Shown here: piece by piece, positions 56,831-64,000 of the stretch
Numbering within the stretch: position 1 is the stretch's first letter
Layout of the letters: every line of letters begins with the position of its first letter
From: Nonlabens sp.
Lineage (GTDB): Bacteria; Bacteroidota; Bacteroidia; Flavobacteriales; Flavobacteriaceae
Assembly (NCBI RefSeq): GCF_018401815.1
Contig: NZ_JAGYKG010000001.1
Span: 124,001-188,000, forward strand
Length of the DNA: 64,000 bases
Direction of reading: 5' to 3'
Notes under the pieces: generated by a model
Told to the model about the DNA's origin: nothing
Database searches by the model: none
The model's input: only the letters and a program-made list of their open reading frames with translations
Program-made: the position numbers and the translations under genes

Positions 56831-56850
56831 ACCACATGCCTCATACCTAA
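56831..56850. repeat. Right-hand edge motif of the four-helix-bundle cassette 1
   Basis: ACCACATGCC TCATACC, an inverted relative of the heptamer unit on the other side (GGTGTGTGGT). The same motif occurs at 62456-62475 by the second cassette. Confidence 0.6.
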
Positions 56851-56852
56851 AT

Positions 56853-57605
56853 CTACTTAAATCTCTTTAAGGTTTCCTTAGTAAAATCGCTTAAGACTAA
56901 TCTCCCGGAGATCTTTGCTCGTTCAAAAAGTAATTGGTCCCAATGTTCACAGCCGGTCCAAAACATTTTTTTCATTTCGGCCATAGCATCTGGATTATAG
57001 GTGCATAAATTCTCAGCAAAGACCTGAATTCCAGCATCCATTTCTTCTGTAGAATCATAAACCTCAGCAAAAAGCCCATTGTTCTTAGCCCATTCTGGGG
57101 AATAAAATTCGTTTGCATTGATAGCAATCTGGCTCATTCCTGTCAATCCTAATTTGCGCTCTACTGCTGGACCCACGACAAATGGTCCGATACCGATGTT
57201 GAGCTCACTCAGTTTGATACTGGCAAATTGAGTTGCAAAACAATAATCTGTCGCACTGGCAACTCCTACTCCACCTCCAACAGTTTTTCCTTGGACACGA
57301 CCTAAAATGAACTTAGGACACTTGCGCATTGCATTGATCACATTTGCAAAACCAGAAAAGAATACCTCGCCAGTTTTTTCATCATTTATGGCTATCAACT
57401 CTTTAAAACTTGCTCCTGCACAAAAAGTGCGTTCTCCTCCAGATTTTAATACGATCACTTTTGTAGCCTCATCATTCCCTGCATCGGTAATTGCTTGTGC
57501 TAGTTCTGCTAGAATAGCACCAGGCAAAGAATTGTGTGCTGGGTGAAAGAATTCTATGGTTGTTATTGCGTTTTCTGTTTGTTTTTTTACGTAGGGATCA
57601 CTCAT
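56853..57605 (-). CDS. Enoyl-CoA hydratase/isomerase of the paa operon
   Basis: A 250-aa crotonase-fold protein with TFCAGASFKEL (oxyanion hole) and VQGKTVGGGVGVASATDYC. In phenylacetate degradation two such enzymes exist: PaaG (epoxide isomerase) and PaaF (hydratase). This gene could be either; the usual second glutamate of hydratases is not obvious (IKLSELNIGIGPFVVGP). Operon position between paaZ and paaY supports a paa function. Confidence 0.85.
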   Translation of the reverse strand: MSDPYVKKQTENAITTIEFFHPAHNSLPGAILAELAQAITDAGNDEATKVIVLKSGGERTFCAGASFKELIAINDEKTGEVFFSGFANVINAMRKCPKFILGRVQGKTVGGGVGVASATDYCFATQFASIKLSELNIGIGPFVVGPAVERKLGLTGMSQIAINANEFYSPEWAKNNGLFAEVYDSTEEMDAGIQVFAENLCTYNPDAMAEMKKMFWTGCEHWDQLLFERAKISGRLVLSDFTKETLKRFK

Positions 57606-57667
57606 ATTTATAAGCTTTTAAGTTTGTATGAAGCGAATACACCCTCCGGCGCATTGACGTCCTTGTC

Positions 57668-57693
57668 GTCAAGCCGCTGCAGAGCGGTTTCGC
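57668..57693 (-). repeat. HP1 hairpin downstream of the GIY-YIG gene
   Basis: Stem AAGCCGCT / AGCGGTTT with loop GCAG. Two stem positions differ from the common HP1, and one is compensated (C-G replacing T-A). It points in the opposite direction to the copy at 58057. Confidence 0.85.
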
Positions 57694-57712
57694 GTAATAA
57701 TTATCTCATTGT

Positions 57713-58036
57713 TTATTCAAATCTCTCTTTACTAGTTACATATCCTGTAAAATCCCAATCTGCTGCTAAATCAATCCACTCAGGATTCCTACTTTCAATC
57801 AAGTTTATTTTATATACTCTTTTCCACTTTTTAATCAACTTTTCTCTCTTGATCGCCTCTATTGGATTATCATAATGCTCATACCAAACTAGCTGTTTGA
57901 TATTGTACTTGCCAACATGAGTTTCAAAAGTGGCTTGCTTATGATCAAAAGTACGTTGCTTAATATTGTTTGTCACACCTACATAAAACAGTTTGTTCTT
58001 CATATGAGCCATTATGTAAGTGTACATTGATTTCAT
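57713..58036 (-). CDS. GIY-YIG nuclease family protein
   Basis: A 107-aa single-domain GIY-YIG protein, the UvrC-N/YhbQ type. The motif is YTYIMAH...FYVGVTNN (Y7, YVG 18-20), with R28 in IKQRTFDH and the metal-binding glutamate E65 in AIKREKLIKKWKR. All catalytic residues appear present. It lies between enoyl-CoA hydratase and paaZ and has inverted HP1 hairpins on both sides (57668-57693 and 58057-58083). Target unknown; such proteins are often multi-copy in Flavobacteria. Confidence 0.92.
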   Translation of the reverse strand: MKSMYTYIMAHMKNKLFYVGVTNNIKQRTFDHKQATFETHVGKYNIKQLVWYEHYDNPIEAIKREKLIKKWKRVYKINLIESRNPEWIDLAADWDFTGYVTSKERFE

Positions 58037-58056
58037 AATATCGGCGTTAGTGATTT

Positions 58057-58083
58057 AGCGAAGCCGTCCTGCGACGGCTTGAC
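58057..58083 (+). repeat. HP1 hairpin upstream of the GIY-YIG gene
   Basis: Stem AAGCCGTC / GACGGCTT with loop CTGC; a base pair change relative to the common stem is fully compensated. One base separates it from the paaZ stop. Confidence 0.85.
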
Positions 58084-58084
58084 A

Positions 58085-60622
58085 TTAACCTACTATTTCA
58101 AACTGTTCAAAATGATGACTTAAATGCTTTCTCTCCAACAAGGTCCACTCGTATTTGGTCAAAGGTCCAAAAACAGCATTTTTAGTTGTTGCTTTTGGAT
58201 TTCTTTTGTAAAAATCCAAGTATTCATTTCTTGCTTCAAGCAGTTGCGCTTTTGCAGTTTCTAAGTCGGCATGCTTTAAATCTTCCAGTGCACCATCTTT
58301 CATCAATGGCATTTTGTGGTTTTGAGGCATTTTATCAAAGTTCCATAAGGTTGCCGCTACTTTTTCTAGATATTCTTCTGGAGTAGCTACTTCAAAGTCT
58401 TGGATTTCTCCACTGGCAATACGGTAACTCATTTCTAGATGTTCTACCATATGCTGTGGTGTCATCGTTCCCCAATGTGGTGTGGCATCCTCTTTTAATT
58501 TTGATAAGGAAGATTTGATATAGCTCTCTGTAATTTCTGGAAAAACAGTCTGCTTTTTCTCTACCATGGTTAAGATAGTGGCAACGGCAACAAGTGCGGT
58601 AGCTTCCTCATCCGTCTTTCCGTTTTCATAATCTACAGGCTCTGCGTCAAAAACTTCTACATACCATTTTACGATCCCAGATGGATGCTCTCGACCAGCT
58701 ACGTCGCGTTCTCTTTTTTCTTTACAAGTAAGTCGTACATAAATTGTATCATTATGATACAAAGGTCTTAAAAAGCGAATGTCTTCCAGACCGTAATTAG
58801 CACTTACGGGACCTTTATTAGGATATACAAAAAGTCCTGCCGCAGCACTAATAATAAAGTAACCGTGAGCTGTGCGCTTCTTAAAAATACTTCCTTCTAA
58901 ACTGGTAATATCGGTATGGGCATAAAAATGATCCCAGGTAAGATTGGCAAAATTCTGAATGTCGCTATCTGTGAGTGTTCTTTTATGAGTCTCCAGACTC
59001 ATGCCTGGTTGGATATCTTCATAATGGTAAGAAAATGGATGGTTCTCTGTCTTTTTGTAAGCTGCATTAGGTTGATAAACCCCAGTGATTTCAGTTAAAG
59101 AAGTTGGACTTCCTTGCACCGCACAGCGTTGCATATAATGTTTGATACCACGCAATCCGCCCATTTCTTCACCACCACCAGCTCTTCCCGGACCTCCGTG
59201 TACCAGTAAAGGCAATGGCGATCCATGACCTGTAGATTGTGGCGCGCTGTCTCTGTTTAAGGTTAATATTCTTCCATGCGATGATGCGGCGTTGATGGTG
59301 TACGCTTTCGCGAAAGCGTCATCACTAGTAACCACACTGCTCACCAATGAACCTTTACCCATATGAGCCAGTTCTATGGCCTCATCTATATTTTTATAAG
59401 GCATCAAGGTACTCACAGGACCGAAACATTCCACCTCGTGAACCGATGTGTTTTTAAAAGGCTGGTCTTCTCGCATTAAAATAGGCGACATAAACGCCCC
59501 TTTTTGAGCGCGGTCTCCATAAACTTCTACCTCATCCATGCTTCCATAGACTAATTTTGCTGTTTTTGCTATTTTACTAATTTGATCTTTTACGGCCGTT
59601 TTTTGATTCTCATTGATCAGGGCACCCATACGAGTTTCTCTTAACAACGGATCTCCTATTACCGTTTTAGAAAGTTGTTTTCCAAGAGCTATTTGCACGT
59701 CTTCCATCAGGTTTTCTGGAACCAAGATTCTTCTTATCGCTGTACATTTCTGGCCGGCTTTAGAAGTCATTTCTTTACGTACTTCTTTGACAAATATGTC
59801 AAACTCTGGAGTTCCTGGAACCGCATCAGGCCCTAGTACTGAGGAGTTCAATGAATCTGCTTCCATAGTAAATGGAACAGACTCCTCCAGCAAACGAGGA
59901 TGTGCTTTTAATTTTCTTCCTGTTTGTGCACTACCCGTAAATGTGACTACATCTTGAGAGTTTACGGTATCTAATATGTTTGTTGTTAAACCGCTTAATA
60001 ACTGTAAAGATCCTTCTGGTACTATTCCAGAATTGATAATTTCACGTACGACAGCCTCTGTTAAAAAAGCTGTTTGTGGTGCTGGCAATACTACAGCTGG
60101 CATTCCAGCCATCCAGTTAACCGCACATTTTTCTAACATTCCCCAAACTGGGAAGTTAAAGGCATTGATATGTACCGCAACTCCTTTGCGAGGTACTAAA
60201 ATGTGATGCGCCATAAAACGACCTCCTTTAGATAGGTCTATGGGGTCGCCTTCTACGGCATAAGACTGATCTGGAAATAACTTTCTCAAACTCGCATTGG
60301 CAAACAAATTACCAAATCCTCCTTCTATATCTACCCAACTATCTGCTCGTGTGGCTCCAGTTCGGTAACTGATTTCATAAAAAGCAGCTTTTCTCTTATT
60401 TAAATAAAGTGCCAGCTTTTTAATCATGTTCCCACGTTGCTGGAAGGTCATGTCTCGCAAGACTTTTCCGTGATTACGACCGTATTCTAACGCAGACTTT
60501 ATATCCAGGCCTTCGGTGCTGGTAAGACCTATTACTTCACCAGTAATAGCGTCGTACATGTTGCTTGCTGACTTCTCTTCTCCAGCTTGCCACTGGCCAT
60601 TGATGTAACTTTCTAAGATCAT
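58085..60622 (-). CDS. paaZ: PaaZ (aldehyde dehydrogenase + MaoC hydratase) with C-terminal DUF1569 domain
   Basis: Ring-opening enzyme of phenylacetate degradation: the MaoC part opens oxepin-CoA and the dehydrogenase oxidises the aldehyde. ATG 60622 gives MILESYINGQWQAGEEKSAS. ALDH region about 1-500 with FTGSAQTGRKL and Cys in GQKCTAIRRI; MaoC region about 530-690 with YEDIQPGMSLETH and FYAHTDI. PaaZ normally ends near 680 residues; here about 155 more follow, from HWGTMTPQHMVEHLEM to LSHHFEQFEIVG, a DinB-like DUF1569 domain. The palindrome at 59304-59317 encodes AFAKA. Confidence 0.93.
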   Translation of the reverse strand: MILESYINGQWQAGEEKSASNMYDAITGEVIGLTSTEGLDIKSALEYGRNHGKVLRDMTFQQRGNMIKKLALYLNKRKAAFYEISYRTGATRADSWVDIEGGFGNLFANASLRKLFPDQSYAVEGDPIDLSKGGRFMAHHILVPRKGVAVHINAFNFPVWGMLEKCAVNWMAGMPAVVLPAPQTAFLTEAVVREIINSGIVPEGSLQLLSGLTTNILDTVNSQDVVTFTGSAQTGRKLKAHPRLLEESVPFTMEADSLNSSVLGPDAVPGTPEFDIFVKEVRKEMTSKAGQKCTAIRRILVPENLMEDVQIALGKQLSKTVIGDPLLRETRMGALINENQKTAVKDQISKIAKTAKLVYGSMDEVEVYGDRAQKGAFMSPILMREDQPFKNTSVHEVECFGPVSTLMPYKNIDEAIELAHMGKGSLVSSVVTSDDAFAKAYTINAASSHGRILTLNRDSAPQSTGHGSPLPLLVHGGPGRAGGGEEMGGLRGIKHYMQRCAVQGSPTSLTEITGVYQPNAAYKKTENHPFSYHYEDIQPGMSLETHKRTLTDSDIQNFANLTWDHFYAHTDITSLEGSIFKKRTAHGYFIISAAAGLFVYPNKGPVSANYGLEDIRFLRPLYHNDTIYVRLTCKEKRERDVAGREHPSGIVKWYVEVFDAEPVDYENGKTDEEATALVAVATILTMVEKKQTVFPEITESYIKSSLSKLKEDATPHWGTMTPQHMVEHLEMSYRIASGEIQDFEVATPEEYLEKVAATLWNFDKMPQNHKMPLMKDGALEDLKHADLETAKAQLLEARNEYLDFYKRNPKATTKNAVFGPLTKYEWTLLERKHLSHHFEQFEIVG

Positions 60623-60652
60623 AATTTTTTTATAAAAAATTGCCTTTTTATC

Positions 60653-60666
60653 GCTTTCGCGAAAGC
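60653..60666. repeat. GCTTTCGCGAAAGC palindrome upstream of paaZ
   Basis: Lies 31 bases upstream of the paaZ ATG in the 112-base gap to paaJ. A longer reading of paaZ would include it, but that extension is not family-like. Confidence 0.85.
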
Positions 60667-60734
60667 GGATTCCAAACCTTTCCACGAAAATACAAAACAA
60701 CTGGCAAAAACTAACAAGTGTTAGTTAGTTCCAT

Positions 60735-61946
60735 CTAACTCACATTTTCAATTACCATCGCATAACCCTGTCCAACTCCCACGCACATGGTTATTAAGGC
60801 ATATTTTTTACCCGTCAACTGAAGCTCTAATGCTGCGCTATAAGCAAGACGTGTTCCTGTAACACCTAATGGATGTCCTATAGCAATAGAACCCCCATTA
60901 GGATTGATGCGTTGATCATCATCAGACAGTCCCCATGCTCTGGTGCATGCCAGTGCTTGGGATGCAAAAGCTTCATTCAATTCAATCACATCCATGTCAT
61001 CCATAGTAAGGCCTGCTTTTTCTAATGCTTTATTACTAGCTGCAACAGGTCCTATCCCCATGATTCTAGGTTCTACGCCTACTACGGCACTACTCACTAC
61101 CCTTGCGATAGGTTTTAAGTTGTATTTCTTAACCGCATCTTCACTGGCAATAATAGTCGCCGCCGCACCATCGTTTAACCCACTTGAGTTTCCTGCAGTA
61201 ACAGAGCCACCTTCTTTTTTAAAAGCTGGACGCAGTTTTGCAAGAACTTCTTTGGTCGTACCTGGACGTATAAATTCGTCATCCTTAAAGATGATCGGAT
61301 CTTTTTTACGTTGTGGGATTTCTACGGCTACAATTTCTTTAGCAAATCTTCCTGATTTTTGTGCTGCAGCTGCTTTTTGTTGTGACCAAGCAGCGAAAAC
61401 ATCTTGATCTTCCCGAGAGATCGTATGTTTTTCTACTAGGTTTTCAGCGGTATTTCCCATGCCGTCTACACCGTACATTTCGGCCATTTTGTGATTGACA
61501 AATCGCCAGCCAAAACTAGAATCATACATTTTAGAATCGGTACCAAAAGCGCTGGTAGGTTTTGCTATCACTAACGGTCCACGAGTCATGTTCTCTACTC
61601 CACCAGAAATGAATACGTCACCATCCCCTGTTTGTATGGCTCTATGCGCATGAACAATCGCACTCAATCCAGAGCTGCACAATCTATTTACTGTTTCTCC
61701 AGGAACCGATACTGGCAAACCAGCCAGCAACCCAGCCATACGCGCAACGTTGCGGTTGTCTTCTCCAGCCTGATTGGCACAACCCATGATCACGTCTGCA
61801 TAGGCGTCTTTTGGGATGTTAGGATTTCTCTCAACAACTGTTTTAATAACATGTGCGGCAAGATCATCTGGCCGTATGGTCGATAAAGTTCCTTTGTAGC
61901 TTCCTATTGGAGTTCTTACTCCGTCGATGATGTATGTGTTTTTCAT
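60735..61946 (-). CDS. paaJ: 3-oxoadipyl-CoA thiolase
   Basis: A 403-aa thiolase that cleaves 3-oxoadipyl-CoA to succinyl-CoA and acetyl-CoA. It begins MKNTYIIDGVRTPIGSYKGT. MGCANQAGEDNRNVARMAGL is typical of the PcaF/PaaJ subgroup. Active site C90 in NRLCSSGL, histidine in IGHPLGVTG and second cysteine in TMCVGVGQG. A heptanucleotide array begins 7 bases upstream of the ATG. Confidence 0.94.
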   Translation of the reverse strand: MKNTYIIDGVRTPIGSYKGTLSTIRPDDLAAHVIKTVVERNPNIPKDAYADVIMGCANQAGEDNRNVARMAGLLAGLPVSVPGETVNRLCSSGLSAIVHAHRAIQTGDGDVFISGGVENMTRGPLVIAKPTSAFGTDSKMYDSSFGWRFVNHKMAEMYGVDGMGNTAENLVEKHTISREDQDVFAAWSQQKAAAAQKSGRFAKEIVAVEIPQRKKDPIIFKDDEFIRPGTTKEVLAKLRPAFKKEGGSVTAGNSSGLNDGAAATIIASEDAVKKYNLKPIARVVSSAVVGVEPRIMGIGPVAASNKALEKAGLTMDDMDVIELNEAFASQALACTRAWGLSDDDQRINPNGGSIAIGHPLGVTGTRLAYSAALELQLTGKKYALITMCVGVGQGYAMVIENVS

Positions 61947-61952
61947 TGTTTA

Positions 61953-62032
61953 GGTATGTGGTATGTGGTATGTGGTATGTGGTATGTGGTATGTGGTATG
62001 TGGTATGTGGTATGTGGTATGTGGTATGTGGT
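61953..62032. repeat. Heptanucleotide array (GTATGTG)n upstream of paaJ
   Basis: About 11.4 perfect copies of a 7-bp unit, ending in tggtaaaatcatttttta, the same boundary as at 56414. It separates the paaJ start from the second four-helix-bundle gene. Confidence 0.95.
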
Positions 62033-62036
62033 AAAA

Positions 62037-62417
62037 TCATTTTTTATTCAATCTTAATCTAATTTTACTGCGTAAACCTGTTAACATTTTTTGAATGATC
62101 GTTACTTCTTTTCTAATATTCTCACTTTGCTCAAAGGATATGTATTTTCTCCTGAATGCTTTTTCGTTTGCAGAAATACATTCATTAGAACTATGAATCG
62201 CATGATTAATAGGTTTTATAAACTGTGCATCACTACCTGTATAGCCTTCGGCTATATTCAGTCCTATGGAATCTGAGGCTCTTCTAAATTGAGAACTTAA
62301 AGCGTATAATTCCCTAGGTGGAAAATCTTTAGTTAACGCATCAACAAATTCTGTAAAATCCATCGCCTTTTGATAGACCAATAAATCTTCAAATTTAAAA
62401 TGATACTCACTTTCCAT
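62037..62417 (-). CDS. Four-helix-bundle (bVSP/S23, Avd-like) protein, copy 2
   Basis: A 126-aa paralogue of the gene at 56419-56799, inserted between paaI and paaJ. The last third is almost the same (FRRKYISFEQSENIRKE, KMLTGLRSKIRLRLNKK), while substitutions cluster in the front half. The DNA next to the array is nearly identical in both copies. Function unknown. Confidence 0.9.
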   Translation of the reverse strand: MESEYHFKFEDLLVYQKAMDFTEFVDALTKDFPPRELYALSSQFRRASDSIGLNIAEGYTGSDAQFIKPINHAIHSSNECISANEKAFRRKYISFEQSENIRKEVTIIQKMLTGLRSKIRLRLNKK

Positions 62418-62455
62418 AGTTTCAAAGATAGGATAGCTATCAACTAATACCTAAT

Positions 62456-62475
62456 ACCACATGCCTCATCCCTAA
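62456..62475. repeat. Right-hand edge motif of the four-helix-bundle cassette 2
   Basis: ACCACATGCC TCATCCCTAA, one base different from the motif at 56831-56850 and inversely related to the GGTATGTGGT units on the other side of the gene. Confidence 0.6.
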
Positions 62476-62476
62476 T

Positions 62477-62890
62477 TTACCAATCCTTATTCGTCCTATA
62501 CACCACTCCTTTAAAAAGCGCCACCAGCTCGTCGCCTTTTTTTACCTCAACGATATTGAAACCTACTTTGGTTTTGGTTTTATCGAGGGTGCATTCTGCG
62601 GTGATGTAGTCGCCTTGTTCTAGTGCTTCGATATGATTAATACTGGTCTCAATAGAAACAGCAAATTTACCATGTGTGTTGGATGAAAAACCAAAAGCCG
62701 TATCTGCCAGCGCATAAGTAATACCGCCATGTGCTTTTCCCATACTATTGAGCATTTCTGGTCTTATGGTCATACCTAACTTCACACAACCTATTTCTAC
62801 CGATAAAATCTCCATCCCTAACCAAGTAGAGTAAGGATCTAACGAAAGCATTTTTGCTGGTATCTTTTTTCCGTCTAGTTTTTGAGTCAT
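62477..62890 (-). CDS. paaI: Hydroxyphenylacetyl-CoA thioesterase PaaI
   Basis: A 137-aa hot-dog-fold thioesterase that clears dead-end CoA esters in phenylacetate degradation. Catalytic block: N48, H54-G-G in GKAHGGITYALADTAFGF, D63. Length and operon position fit PaaI. Confidence 0.93.
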   Translation of the reverse strand: MTQKLDGKKIPAKMLSLDPYSTWLGMEILSVEIGCVKLGMTIRPEMLNSMGKAHGGITYALADTAFGFSSNTHGKFAVSIETSINHIEALEQGDYITAECTLDKTKTKVGFNIVEVKKGDELVALFKGVVYRTNKDW

Positions 62891-62923
62891 GAAGTTGGTG
62901 AGTTGATTAGTTGATTAAAAGTG

Positions 62924-63023
62924 TTATTTATCTTTATGACTTCGTCTTAAAGCTGAGATCATCTTTCCGATTTCTGTTAACAATCAAATCTTCCAGCTTA
63001 AAATGATACTCCCTTTTAAACAT
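62924..63023 (-). pseudogene. Third four-helix-bundle gene reduced to its two ends
   Basis: Minus-strand reading from ATG 63023 gives MFKREYHFKLEDLIV, the family start. It then continues, in a shifted frame, as TEIGKMISALRRSHKDK and a stop at 62926-62924, the family end. About 90 internal codons are missing. It lies between paaI and paaH, the same kind of position as the two intact copies. Confidence 0.75.
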
Positions 63024-63051
63024 ATTTAATTTAATTTTTCCTTTTAGGGAC

Positions 63052-64000
63052 TCAAAGACTCAATGACTCAAAGACCAATCCGCTTTGCTTCATTTTCCTT
63101 AATAAAGGTGAGCATCTATAGCGATCTTCTCTATATACATCATACAAAGCATCCAGTCCATTCACGCACCAGTCCATTCCCTTTTCGTTTGCCCAATCCA
63201 GTAATCCTTTTGGATAGTTCACTCCTTTGGTCATGGCACTATCTATTCCTTGAGCAGTAGCGATATTTAAGAACAAGGCATCTGCAGCCTCATTGATGAG
63301 CATTACAAGCACTCTATCTTGGAGCTCTTTAAGGAGTTCAGGTGATTTTTCTGGTTCCGCTTTCGCGAAAGCCTGCTCGCTATCTGCATTCACATAATCA
63401 TAAAATCCGCGTCCTGATTTGCGACCTAGCCAACCTGCCTCGACCAATCTCTTTTGAGTCAAGGAGGGCTTATAACGCGGATCAAAATAGAACGCAGTGA
63501 AGACCGTCTCTGTGACCACATAATTCACGTCATGACCTATATAATCCATGAGTTCAAAAGGCCCCATTTTAAAACCTAATGCCTTTAAAGCGTAATCTAT
63601 AGTGGCAAAACTGGCCATTCCTTCCTCATAAATACGCAGGGATTCGCTATAAAAAGGTCGCGCCACTCGATTTACGATAAAACCTGGTGTATCCTTAGCG
63701 ACAGCCACTACTTTCTTCCAGTTTTCAATGGTAGCAACACAAGTATCTATGACATTTTGAGCGGTTTGTACTGCTGGTATCACCTCCACCAACTTCATTA
63801 AAGGAGCTGGATTAAAAAAGTGAATTCCTATACATCGTTCTGGTTGATCCAAAGATGCAGCAATGCTAGCAATACTTATACTAGAGGTGTTAGAAGCAAT
63901 AATGCAATCTCGAGAAACATGTGATTCTAACTCTTGAAATACCTTTTTCTTGATATCGAGATTCTCTACAATCGCCTCGATGGTTAAATCAGCATCTGAT
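63052..64000 (-). CDS. paaH: 3-hydroxyacyl-CoA dehydrogenase PaaH (partial)
   Basis: The frame is open to the right edge, about 315 residues visible; the NAD-binding N-terminus is outside. Visible blocks: ADLTIEAIVENLDIKKKVF, SNTSSISI, IHFFNPAPLMKLVEVI and the C-terminal domain with FKMGPFELMDYIGHDVNY. Oxidises 3-hydroxyadipyl-CoA in the pathway. The palindrome at 63359-63372 encodes AFAKA between two C-terminal repeats. Its last codons (ESLSL) come from a short tandem repeat of gactcaaa type. Confidence 0.93.
   Translation of the reverse strand, partial: SDADLTIEAIVENLDIKKKVFQELESHVSRDCIIASNTSSISIASIAASLDQPERCIGIHFFNPAPLMKLVEVIPAVQTAQNVIDTCVATIENWKKVVAVAKDTPGFIVNRVARPFYSESLRIYEEGMASFATIDYALKALGFKMGPFELMDYIGHDVNYVVTETVFTAFYFDPRYKPSLTQKRLVEAGWLGRKSGRGFYDYVNADSEQAFAKAEPEKSPELLKELQDRVLVMLINEAADALFLNIATAQGIDSAMTKGVNYPKGLLDWANEKGMDWCVNGLDALYDVYREDRYRCSPLLRKMKQSGLVFESLSL

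Noticed and set aside
60623..60700. 26-residue N-terminal extension of PaaZ
   Set aside because: The extension includes the genomic palindrome and is unlike known PaaZ starts; ATG 60622 gives the family N-terminus.
61632..61886. Antisense reading frames over paaJ and other long genes
   Set aside because: They are shadows of well-conserved enzymes on the other strand and show no family features.
4779..63372. The 14-bp palindrome as a classical transcription-factor site
   Set aside because: Most copies are inside coding regions in several frames and far from promoters, which does not fit an operator.
1..64000. tRNA, rRNA or known riboswitch
   Set aside because: I looked in the intergenic gaps for cloverleaf ends, CCA tails and conserved riboswitch cores and found none; a covariance search would be needed to exclude small RNAs.

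Overview
The window looks like a chromosomal segment of a marine Flavobacteriaceae bacterium (Bacteroidota). Evidence for this is the AT-rich DNA, promoters with the Bacteroidota -7 box TAnnTTTG, many lipoproteins and TonB-dependent receptors, a DUF4295 gene beside rpmG and rpmB, an E1 alpha-beta fusion for branched-chain keto acid oxidation, and a hutU and lysS of the long Bacteroidota type. The 14-bp palindrome GCTTTCGCGAAAGC occurs 18 times by my reading; I associate it with Nonlabens/Dokdonia-like genomes, but the genus is a guess.

Layout. 1-2.9 kb: end of an exopolysaccharide export operon (Wza-like lipoprotein, Wzc-like tyrosine autokinase, running off the left edge). 3.9-6.8 kb: cysQ and an ABC-F ATPase. 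6.85-9.7 kb: three base-identical 860-bp tandem units, each with a DUF559 endonuclease-like gene among hairpins, plus a fourth unit that has lost the gene. 9.7-23.8 kb: housekeeping genes on the minus strand (rimO, DUF1684, amidase, ftsY, DUF4295, rpmG, rpmB, cinA, Hpt, FAH-family, guaB, a large lipoprotein, rnhB). 24-29.6 kb: a putative porin and a probable metal-uptake set (small His/Cys protein, TonB receptor, lipoprotein). 29.8-34.1 kb: light-related DNA repair genes (FeS-type photolyase, cryptochrome-DASH, DUF2256, flavin reductase) separated by composite hairpin repeats. 34.2-45 kb: a methyltransferase fossil, yegP, a FecA-like receptor with putative iron boxes, lipB, a PMP3-like gene, lysS, two small secreted proteins, hemL, a LysM glucosaminidase and a PLP deaminase-like enzyme. 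45.2-55.7 kb: DUF5522, hutU, a DUF4136 lipoprotein, an uncharacterised overlapping pair, OsmC, and the fused E1 and the E2 of branched-chain keto acid dehydrogenase. 55.8-64 kb: a phenylacetate (paa) degradation operon (paaY, enoyl-CoA hydratase, paaZ, paaJ, paaI, paaH), open at the right edge.

The most unusual content lies between the genes. Small genes paired with structured repeats have settled in intergenic gaps. DUF559 occurs with hairpins. A GIY-YIG nuclease gene lies between inverted copies of a hairpin element (HP1) that also occurs without it. Two four-helix-bundle (bVSP/Avd-like) genes each carry a 7-bp tandem array, and a third copy is reduced to its two ends. The paa operon alone has four such interruptions. 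HP1 and a second hairpin family (HP2) show compensatory stem changes, which argues that the folded form matters. I read these as nuclease- or helper-associated miniature mobile modules; that is inference.

I saw no rRNA, tRNA, CRISPR array, prophage or complete insertion sequence.
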